Shown here: positions 1 through 5,923 of the stretch, one piece after another
How positions within the stretch are numbered: the first letter of the stretch is position 1
Layout of the letters: each line of letters starts with the position of its first letter
DNA from: an uncultured Bacteroidales bacterium
Lineage (GTDB): Bacteria; Bacteroidota; Bacteroidia; Bacteroidales; Muribaculaceae
DNA length: 10,195 nt
Direction: 5' to 3'
Assembly: GCA_947175585.1 (NCBI GenBank)
Contig: CAMWNL010000023.1
Coordinates: 1-10,195 of the forward strand
Position numbers and translations under genes: made by a program
Notes under the pieces: generated by a model
Seen by the model: only the letters and a program-made list of their open reading frames with translations
The model's database searches: none
Told to the model about the DNA's origin: nothing

Positions 1-51
1 ATATTCTGCAATTAACAGATTGCAAGCTCACACGTTTTTTCAATCAGGCGA

Positions 52-82
52 TTGGTTCTCTTCAATATTATTGCTAACTTTG
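52..82 (+). promoter_or_regulatory. Bacteroidetes-type promoter for the outer-membrane protein/tsaD/cinA block
   Basis: A TTG at 52-54 is followed by 20 bp and then TAACTTTG at 75-82. This matches the Bacteroides -33 (TTTG/TTG) and -7 (TAnnTTTG) consensus. The expected transcription start is about 7 bp downstream, near position 89, leaving a 40-50 nt leader before the first gene. The rest of 1-128 is AT-rich with nothing else recognisable. Confidence 0.75.
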
Positions 83-128
83 TGCTTACAAGTTACATTA
101 CTTATTCTAATAATATATTTTAGATAAA

Positions 129-686
129 ATGTTAGACAAAATGCCTGTTATCAAACAATTCACCGTGCGTTTATTGGCAATTGCGGCAATAGTAGCAGCC
201 CTGTCATTGCCAACCGAAGCCCAGATAATCAAAGGTGAAAAATCACTCGGCACTAAAATCGGATATGTTACAAAAAATGAATCAGCGTCAGCGGGCCTGG
301 TATTCCAATATGCCTTTACACAGCACTTACGTATCGCTCCGGAGATAGGATATGTGTTCCGCAACAATAACCTCGACGCTTTTACATTTGACATAAATGC
401 TCATTTCCCATTTGATTTTACAGGAGAGAAAGTTGCATTTTATCCTCTGGGCGGTCTTAACTATTCGTCATGGTGCCGCCGTTACAACAATCCTGAAACC
501 GATTGGGAAATTATGGCCAAAAGCGACGAAGTGTCGACCCGAACATCACGCTTCGGTCTTAACCTCGGAGCAGGCTTTGACCTGCGTTGCAGCGATACAC
601 TCAAAGTGACGCTCGAAGCCAAATACACACTTATTAAGTCTTACTCCACTGCAGCGATATGCGTTGGGATAAGCTATGTATTTTAA
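129..686 (+). CDS. Small outer-membrane beta-barrel protein
   Basis: This 185-residue protein begins with a signal peptide: a positively charged n-region, a hydrophobic core of about residues 14-26 and a likely cleavage after TEA (residue 31, just before Q32). The mature part alternates hydrophobic and polar residues in short strands separated by glycine/asparagine turns (for example RIAPEIGYVFRNNN and RFGLNLGAGFDLR). It ends in the aromatic strand ISYVF, as expected of a barrel recognised by the BAM complex. It resembles the broad OmpA/OprF N-terminal-like 8-strand porin family seen in Bacteroidales, but no specific function can be assigned. An in-frame ATG at 141 would shorten the n-region and is equally plausible; the leader lacks a Shine-Dalgarno sequence either way. 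It lies 18 bp upstream of tsaD and follows a good promoter. Confidence 0.8.
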   Translation: MLDKMPVIKQFTVRLLAIAAIVAALSLPTEAQIIKGEKSLGTKIGYVTKNESASAGLVFQYAFTQHLRIAPEIGYVFRNNNLDAFTFDINAHFPFDFTGEKVAFYPLGGLNYSSWCRRYNNPETDWEIMAKSDEVSTRTSRFGLNLGAGFDLRCSDTLKVTLEAKYTLIKSYSTAAICVGISYVF

Positions 687-704
687 CTAATCTGACCTAT
701 TATT

Positions 705-1724
705 ATGTCCCGAACTATCATTCTCGGCATTGAGTCGTCGTGTGACGACACGTCTGCAGCCGTCATTGCCGACGGCCTGTTGCTAAGTAATGTCATTGCT
801 TCGCAAAGCGTTCATGAAGAATATGGAGGCGTAGTGCCAGAATTGGCGTCGCGCGCCCATCAGCAGAATATCGTGCCTGTTGTCGACACGGCCATCAAGC
901 GCGCCGGCATCGACAAATCTGACCTTTCAGCCATAGCTTTCACGCGAGGCCCGGGTCTATTAGGATCACTCCTCGTCGGAACGAGCTTTGCCAAAGGCAT
1001 GTCGCTCGGCCTGCGTATTCCGATCGTAGATGTCAATCATCTCCACGGCCATGTGCTTTCGCATTTCGTGCGTCAGCAACCTGACGATGAAGTGCCTGAG
1101 TTCCCATTCCTCTGTCTGCTGATTTCAGGAGGAAACTCACAGATAATTTTAGTCAGAGACTTCAACGACATGGAAGTGCTCGGCCAGACAATCGACGACG
1201 CCGCCGGCGAAGCATTTGATAAGTGTGCAAAAGTGATGGGGCTCCCCTACCCCGGCGGACCTCATATCGACCGACTCGCCGCAGAGGGTGACGCCACGCG
1301 TTTCAAATTTGCCAAACCTCATATTCAGGGCTTAGACTACTCGTTCAGCGGTCTGAAGACGTCATTTCTTTATACACTGAGAGATGCAACCAAAGCCGAT
1401 CCTGACTTCGTTAAGAATAACATGGCTGATCTTGCAGCTTCGCTGCAGGCGACTATCATTGATATACTTATCGACAAACTTGCCAAAGCAGTGAAACAGA
1501 CCGGCGTAAAAACCGTGGCGATAGGCGGAGGTGTATCGGCCAACTCCGGTGTACGCAACGCTGTCGCCGAATTCTGCAAACGCCGCGGACTTAAAGCGTT
1601 TATCCCTCAAAGAGCTTTCACCACAGACAACGCCGCGATGGTCGCGATAGCCGGATACTTCAAATATCAGGCCGGACAATTCTGTCATTACAACGAGACT
1701 CCTTATGCTCGCGTGACCGTTTAA
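705..1724 (+). CDS. tsaD: tRNA N6-adenosine threonylcarbamoyltransferase TsaD
   Basis: TsaD transfers the threonylcarbamoyl group from threonylcarbamoyl-AMP to A37 of ANN-decoding tRNAs, working in the cytoplasm with TsaB and TsaE to make t6A. The protein is 339 residues, close to the usual ~337. It shows the family's N-terminal ASKHA nucleotide-fold motif (GIESSCDDTSAA, 8-19) and the metal-binding HxxxH as HLHGH (H112, H116). It also has SGGNSQ (141-146), the GEAFDK segment (168-173), GGGVSAN (274-280) and the third metal ligand D308 in TTDNA. All key residues are present and the gene appears intact. It sits 18 bp after the barrel protein and 16 bp before cinA. The ATG at 705 places the ESSCDDT motif at the normal distance from the N-terminus. 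Confidence 0.98.
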   Translation: MSRTIILGIESSCDDTSAAVIADGLLLSNVIASQSVHEEYGGVVPELASRAHQQNIVPVVDTAIKRAGIDKSDLSAIAFTRGPGLLGSLLVGTSFAKGMSLGLRIPIVDVNHLHGHVLSHFVRQQPDDEVPEFPFLCLLISGGNSQIILVRDFNDMEVLGQTIDDAAGEAFDKCAKVMGLPYPGGPHIDRLAAEGDATRFKFAKPHIQGLDYSFSGLKTSFLYTLRDATKADPDFVKNNMADLAASLQATIIDILIDKLAKAVKQTGVKTVAIGGGVSANSGVRNAVAEFCKRRGLKAFIPQRAFTTDNAAMVAIAGYFKYQAGQFCHYNETPYARVTV

Positions 1725-1740
1725 AGATGAGATTTTAGCA

Positions 1741-2982
1741 ATGCAACTTTCAATTATTGTGATCGGTGATGAAATACTGATAGGTCAGGTCACCGACACT
1801 AATTCAGGTTTTATTTCCCGTACACTCGGTCAACGCGGATGGGAAACCCGACGAGTGATCACTGTCAGCGACAACGCTGCTGAGATCCGGGCCGCAATCG
1901 AACTATGTATGTCTGACAGCCGGTTGGTGATAACGACCGGGGGACTCGGTCCGACGAAAGACGATATCACAAAACCGTTATTATGCGAAATATTCGGAGG
2001 GCCGATGGTCTTTGACGAAGATGTAACAGAAAATATACGCGAAGTCTTCGCTCTACGCGGACTAAAGCTAAATCCGCTCACAGAGGCTCAGGCTATGGTG
2101 CCAAAATCATGCAGGGTAATTCAGAATCGTCTCGGCACCGCTCCAATCATGTGGTTTGAGCGCAGTGACGGCCGTGTATTGATTGCTATGCCGGGAGTAC
2201 CGTTCGAGACAGAAGGGATGCTGACTCGTTCAGTGGTTCATGAAATTGATGACCATTTCAATCCGAAATCATATATCGGTCATGAAAACCTGATGATAAG
2301 CGGTATCACCGAGTCGGCACTCGCACAGAGACTCGACGATTTTGAAAAAAATCTCCCCCCGAACCTTCATCTGGCATATCTGCCGACACCCGGTTTGATC
2401 CGTCTGAGACTTGATGCTGTCGGAAGAGAAGGTGACGGAACCGCCGAAACTCTAAAATTATATTATGACAGATTGTGTGAAGAAACCGCTCCTTATATAA
2501 TTTATAAAGGGGACGCGACCGCAGCTGAAATCGCGATTGACGCAGTTCGCCGGCGCAGTTACCATTTAGCGAGTGCCGAAAGTTGTACAGGCGGTAATAT
2601 CGCCCATTCAATCACTGCTGTATCAGGCTGTTCGGACGTCTATTTAGGCACCGTAGTAAGCTATGCTAACGAGATCAAGAGCGGAGTATTAGGTGTTGAT
2701 GCTAAGTTAATCGAACGCCATGGGGCAGTAAGCCGCGAAGTGGTCACCGCCATGGCAGAAGGAGTGGCCAAACTGATGGGCGTCGAGTGTGCGGTCGCGA
2801 CCTCCGGAATAGCCGGACCGGGGGGAGGCTCTGACGAAAAACCGGTAGGCACTGTGTGGACAGCCGTAACTACACCCACCGGCACAGAGGCTTTTGTGAA
2901 CCGTTATCCCGGCAACCGCAGCCGCGTAATTGACCGCGCCACCACCGAAGCTCTGCTTGCCCTTGCCAAAGCATTACGGTGA
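1741..2982 (+). CDS. cinA: CinA-family protein (MoCF-like domain plus NMN deamidase domain)
   Basis: This is a full-length two-domain CinA of 413 residues. The N-terminal COG1058/MoCF-like domain carries GDEILIGQ (9-16), TTGGLGPTKDD (65-75) and MPGVP (150-154). In characterised relatives this domain acts as an ADP-ribose pyrophosphatase. The C-terminal PncC-like domain carries AESCTGG (279-285), VSYANEIKSG (306-315; Y308 and K313) and SGIAGPGGG (355-363). PncC enzymes deamidate nicotinamide mononucleotide to nicotinate mononucleotide in pyridine nucleotide recycling, using a conserved Ser/Tyr/Lys set that is present here. The older name, competence/damage-inducible protein A, comes from Gram-positive bacteria; nothing here indicates competence. 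It lies 16 bp after tsaD and is convergent with the serpin gene downstream. Confidence 0.95.
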   Translation: MQLSIIVIGDEILIGQVTDTNSGFISRTLGQRGWETRRVITVSDNAAEIRAAIELCMSDSRLVITTGGLGPTKDDITKPLLCEIFGGPMVFDEDVTENIREVFALRGLKLNPLTEAQAMVPKSCRVIQNRLGTAPIMWFERSDGRVLIAMPGVPFETEGMLTRSVVHEIDDHFNPKSYIGHENLMISGITESALAQRLDDFEKNLPPNLHLAYLPTPGLIRLRLDAVGREGDGTAETLKLYYDRLCEETAPYIIYKGDATAAEIAIDAVRRRSYHLASAESCTGGNIAHSITAVSGCSDVYLGTVVSYANEIKSGVLGVDAKLIERHGAVSREVVTAMAEGVAKLMGVECAVATSGIAGPGGGSDEKPVGTVWTAVTTPTGTEAFVNRYPGNRSRVIDRATTEALLALAKALR

Positions 2983-3039
2983 TTTTTAAGGCCCGAGAAC
3001 CATAGACCAGAGGGTGAAGTGCTTGGGGGTAATAAAATA

Positions 3040-3108
3040 CAGGGGCGCACGTTGGGTGCGTCCCTGCTTGATATATAATACGTTATGGCGGACGCACCAG
3101 GGTGCGTC
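3040..3108. repeat. Intergenic GGTGCGTC palindromic repeat between convergent genes
   Basis: Two hairpins lie between cinA and the serpin gene. The first pairs CAGGGGCGCAC (3040-3050) with GTGCGTCCCTG (3056-3066), 11 bp with one G-T wobble around a GTTGG loop. The second pairs GACGCACC (3091-3098) with GGTGCGTC (3101-3108), perfect over 8 bp in DNA with a 2-base centre. GGTGCGTC occurs in direct orientation at 3055-3062 and 3101-3108, and GGTGCGTCC (3055-3063) also pairs with GGACGCACC (3090-3098). The layout is like REP/BIME-type intergenic repeats. It may also act as a bidirectional terminator, but no clear U-tract follows on either strand. Confidence 0.7.
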
Positions 3109-3117
3109 ACCACATTA

Positions 3118-4353
3118 TTATTTTGCGAAGCGGCCGGCCATGATGATTGAACCGGTCTTATTGTTGCGAATGAAATAGATAAACGGACGGTCAAAATTCA
3201 AGGTGACTTCGCCGGCAATCGCTAACCCAGGCGAGCTGCTTCCAGGAGCAAGAGTAACCGCTGCAGCGACTGTGCCATCTTCGTCGGTAGAGACTTTAGC
3301 AGTATGACCTAAGCTCAGAGAAATATTATCTTCGGCGCCATCAATGCCTTTCAAATGACCACTCCGCATATCAATACCAAGGCCGCTCAAGACATCATTA
3401 CACTGCGCATGAATTTCCGATTCAAATTTTGGAAAAGACAGATTGACAATATAGTTGGCGCGCTCACTGATACAACGAGCTAAATCTTCAGCATTAAAGG
3501 TCGATGAAAAGTCATCAATATCCAAACCTTCGGCCGGAAGGACGGCTATCATCGAGCAATTTCCTTTATAGCCTAAAGTCACGGCTTGAAAGCGGTCACA
3601 GGCCATGTAGGGCATGACTCGCTTGTCGCACATATAGTCAACACTCCTGTCTACCCCTGAACCGTGAAACTCGCCTGTGACTGTATTGGTCTTTGAAAAT
3701 TTTGTTTTCCACTCACCTTTGAAATACATTGCATTGGCTAAAAGCACTCTGGTACCTACAAGTTCAAGTGGGCCAACCACGTGGTCAATGACATTTTTGG
3801 TTGAGCGAGCCGCCCAGCTATTGATGGTTTTAGCGGCAGCTTCAGTGTTTGAGAAATTAAGCGTTGAGATATCACTGAAGAAATAGTCGGTAAGAGCTGA
3901 GCGGCATGCAGCGGTCGGAGCGAGGCCGGTATCACACCAAAGCGCATTGGCAAGCGAGAGTTCGCACTTATTTGAAGGATCGGGCAGAAACATCATCAGC
4001 TTGCGGCACAATGAATTGAGTTCATCTACATTATTGCAGTCAAGGGCAGACAGCACGCCTGAGGTAAAATCGTCATTATAGACATTTGCACACATGCCTA
4101 ACGCAATAGCCATACTGACGGGTGACACAGCGAAGTTTGGATTATCGTGTAGAATTTTTGGGTCGGACGATACGGCATTGAACAGTCGCAGTCCAAAATC
4201 ATTGAGATTAGTATTTACGGTTTGTTCAGAACGGGTCAGATTGATTTCGGGAGTTGTAGGCTGCTGACGGTCGGGCTCATCACTGCTACATGAAGAAACG
4301 GCAAAGCAGAAACCAAGCGTCAAAAAAAGAATGGGAAGAGATTTAGCTTTCAT
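3118..4353 (-). CDS. Serpin lipoprotein (serine/cysteine protease inhibitor)
   Basis: The protein has 411 residues. A lipoprotein signal peptide ends at the lipobox VSSC with C22; the following SSDE resembles the acidic surface-export signals of Bacteroidetes lipoproteins, so cell-surface display is likely but inferred. The body is a full-length serpin: FAVSPVSMAIALGM (74-87), LLANAMYFKGEW (204-215), FPKFE (307-311) and the C-terminal FDRPFIYFI (387-395) followed by IIMAGR. The reactive-loop hinge DEDGTVAAAVT (357-367) has the small residues needed for loop insertion, so it is predicted to be inhibitory. Serpins trap proteases by covalent suicide inhibition after cleavage at P1. P1 falls between S374 and I379, because the loop is about five residues longer than in alpha-1-antitrypsin. 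It lies 40 bp downstream of a C10 protease gene and has its own candidate promoter. Target (the neighbouring protease, or host/competitor proteases) is unknown. Confidence 0.95.
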   Translation of the reverse strand: MKAKSLPILFLTLGFCFAVSSCSSDEPDRQQPTTPEINLTRSEQTVNTNLNDFGLRLFNAVSSDPKILHDNPNFAVSPVSMAIALGMCANVYNDDFTSGVLSALDCNNVDELNSLCRKLMMFLPDPSNKCELSLANALWCDTGLAPTAACRSALTDYFFSDISTLNFSNTEAAAKTINSWAARSTKNVIDHVVGPLELVGTRVLLANAMYFKGEWKTKFSKTNTVTGEFHGSGVDRSVDYMCDKRVMPYMACDRFQAVTLGYKGNCSMIAVLPAEGLDIDDFSSTFNAEDLARCISERANYIVNLSFPKFESEIHAQCNDVLSGLGIDMRSGHLKGIDGAEDNISLSLGHTAKVSTDEDGTVAAAVTLAPGSSSPGLAIAGEVTLNFDRPFIYFIRNNKTGSIIMAGRFAK

Positions 4354-4381
4354 GATTATAATATATTTATTAGTTGATATG

Positions 4382-4412
4382 CAAAATTAAAAATTAAATT
4401 TTATAGTACCAA
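4382..4412 (-). promoter_or_regulatory. Candidate promoter of the serpin gene
   Basis: On the minus strand, TTG (4410-4412) is followed by exactly 20 bp and then TAATTTTG (4382-4389), matching the Bacteroides TTG/TAnnTTTG architecture. The -33 lies inside the last codons of the C10 protease gene. The predicted start, around 4375, leaves a leader of roughly 22 nt before the serpin ATG at 4353. The AT-rich background raises the chance of a coincidental match. Confidence 0.55.
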
Positions 4413-5704
4413 TATAGAATCGTACTTTTATCATATACATTTGAGCTATAGTTAAATTCATACGAAAAATCATACTCAGTGGCATTACGAGGCTGGACTG
4501 CGTCAAGATTAAACCAACCATTACATGAACCGCCCCAGCCCCAATTATAATGGATTAGGTTTGTCTTCTCATGTATTATGTATTCAGTATTATATACATT
4601 AGAGTCAGAATCATCAAGATAATGACGAATTATAGTATATTCGATATTTTTTGTGCCATCAGCAATAAATGTATGCCCTAACTTGATATTTCCTAAACGT
4701 CTATAATCTACGATTGCCAATCCACCATAATAATCAATATCAGAGAATAAGGAACTCAATACGCCTTGCCTATCGTATGGCTTTATCCCTGTATATTTAT
4801 TTATTATATCTTCTATATACATTCCTGTAACAACTGAACTTTTCCCATCATCAGCATATTCACAATTTGCCAAATGTCCAATTTCTCTTATAATACGGCC
4901 AATAGTATTATGAATAGATTGTGTTGCAGAACATTCAGTACACCAATAGGCTTCCGATGAGTGTTTGTGTTTTTTTATTTCCTTCCAGTTCAATGTTTCA
5001 GCATCGATGTCTTTCTCCGGAAATGTATAAGTGATATAATCGGGTTTTTCCATTGTTGCTAAAGCTTGAGCAATTGCGACTGGGACGCAACCGGCAACTC
5101 CATTAGGAGCATATATGTTTTCTGGCCACCTTTGAGCCCACGCAACCTCTACAAGAGGCTCGTGAACACGATTAACCTTAATGGTATCATAATATTCTAA
5201 CACCTTGAATATGGGTAAAAGTGGCAGGTCTGGATCTGGGATTAAGGGTAAGCCATTCGTACCTGACGCTGATTGCGTTGAAACATAGTTTTTAATAAGA
5301 TTGAGCGTTTCTTGATAGGCCTCATTGTCTTGATTTTCATAATCTGAATATGAGCCGGAGTCGATTATAGCCATAATCGGCTCAACACCTTTGGGAGCTG
5401 CAACAAGGACAAAACCGCCGTCGTCTTCTATATCTAATGCGTAGAGCAATGTATCAGCATCGCCACTACGAGTCTGTGCACCTACAATTATATGCGCACA
5501 GTCTACGCTTTTTAGCGCGACACCACTTCTTGAGCCTACGTCCTCAGTGGCCAAGACTTTTCCTGCTATCTCGATTGCATCTTCGACTGACCTGTATTTT
5601 GATAAGCGAGGAGACTCATTGAGAATATCCTTTGGCTGTTCAACTGACTCCGAACAGCTTGCAAATGCCATTGCTAAAGCAAGCAGAAATAAAATCTTTT
5701 TCAT
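4394..5704 (-). CDS. Secreted C10 (streptopain-like) cysteine protease lipoprotein
   Basis: The ATG at 5704 gives 436 residues beginning MKKILF, with a lipoprotein signal peptide and lipobox FASC (C17). An upstream in-frame ATG at 5788 would add 28 residues before the signal peptide and lies upstream of the predicted transcript start, so it was rejected. A propeptide follows; residues 97-119 (GGFVLVAAPKGVEP and on) match the inhibitory pro-domain seen in SpeB and Bacteroides C10 proteases. The catalytic domain has WAQ (189-191, oxyanion-side Gln), NGVAGCVPVAIAQ with nucleophile C206, GHTFIADG with catalytic H344, and HYNWGWGG (385-392). All active-site elements are present, so an active papain-fold protease is predicted, anchored in the outer or inner membrane by lipid. 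The family processes extracellular proteins; the substrate here is unknown. A serpin gene follows, and the promoter carries the same two-box element as the regulator gene. The gene is noticeably AT-rich. Confidence 0.93.
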   Translation of the reverse strand: MKKILFLLALAMAFASCSESVEQPKDILNESPRLSKYRSVEDAIEIAGKVLATEDVGSRSGVALKSVDCAHIIVGAQTRSGDADTLLYALDIEDDGGFVLVAAPKGVEPIMAIIDSGSYSDYENQDNEAYQETLNLIKNYVSTQSASGTNGLPLIPDPDLPLLPIFKVLEYYDTIKVNRVHEPLVEVAWAQRWPENIYAPNGVAGCVPVAIAQALATMEKPDYITYTFPEKDIDAETLNWKEIKKHKHSSEAYWCTECSATQSIHNTIGRIIREIGHLANCEYADDGKSSVVTGMYIEDIINKYTGIKPYDRQGVLSSLFSDIDYYGGLAIVDYRRLGNIKLGHTFIADGTKNIEYTIIRHYLDDSDSNVYNTEYIIHEKTNLIHYNWGWGGSCNGWFNLDAVQPRNATEYDFSYEFNYSSNVYDKSTILYWYYKI

Positions 5705-5757
5705 ACTGTAAGAAATTAAAGTTATACTATTTGTTAAGGTTCTATTTAATTCAAAGT

Positions 5758-5788
5758 CAAAATTAAGCATAGACCGAGGCATCGGCAA
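5758..5788 (-). promoter_or_regulatory. Promoter of the C10 protease gene
   Basis: Minus-strand TTG (5786-5788), a 20-bp spacer and TAATTTTG (5758-5765) match the Bacteroides -33/-7 promoter. The predicted start is near 5751, leaving about 46 nt before the ATG at 5704. The conserved box CGTAAGAGCTGA ends 15 bp upstream of the -33 TTG, the usual place for an activator. Confidence 0.75.
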
Positions 5789-5803
5789 GAGATTTACAAG
5801 AAA

Positions 5804-5892
5804 TCAGCTCTTACGTCGTCCTTCATTTTATCGAGATAAACAACTATTATTCAACGGTTTATCAATGCGAGATATTTAAAAAATTCTTACGC
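5804..5892 (-). promoter_or_regulatory. Two-box regulatory element, copy A (protease promoter)
   Basis: Read on the minus strand, this 89-bp element starts with GCGTAAGAATTTT (box 1, CGTAAGA at 5885-5891) and ends with CGTAAGAGCTGA (box 2, 5804-5815; CGTAAGA at 5809-5815). The boxes are 76 bp apart. A third conserved patch, plus-strand TCAACGGTTT at 5851-5860, lies at the same offset (47) from the proximal edge as TCAACCGATT in copy B. It is proposed as a binding region for the HTH regulator encoded just upstream; this is inference from conservation and spacing. Confidence 0.65.
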
Positions 5893-5923
5893 AAGAAAGC
5901 CCTAATGGATAGCACTCTGACTA

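Noticed and set aside
107..394. Minus-strand open frame overlapping the outer-membrane protein
   Set aside because: It is antisense to a gene with a good signal peptide and promoter, and its translation shows no domain or membrane pattern of its own.
1362..1688. Minus-strand open frames inside tsaD and similar ones inside cinA and the regulator
   Set aside because: They are shadows of well-conserved coding sequences and carry no recognisable motif.
5705..5788. A 28-residue N-terminal extension of the C10 protease starting at the ATG at 5788
   Set aside because: It would precede the signal peptide with polar residues, and the predicted promoter (-7 box at 5758-5765) lies inside it, so it would not be transcribed.
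5881..5901. Possible terminator of the regulator gene, stem TTCTT/AAGAA with loop GCGT followed by T6 on the minus strand
   Set aside because: The stem is only 5 bp of A/T-rich pairs, and its right half is the conserved box of copy A; in copy B the left half of the stem is absent.
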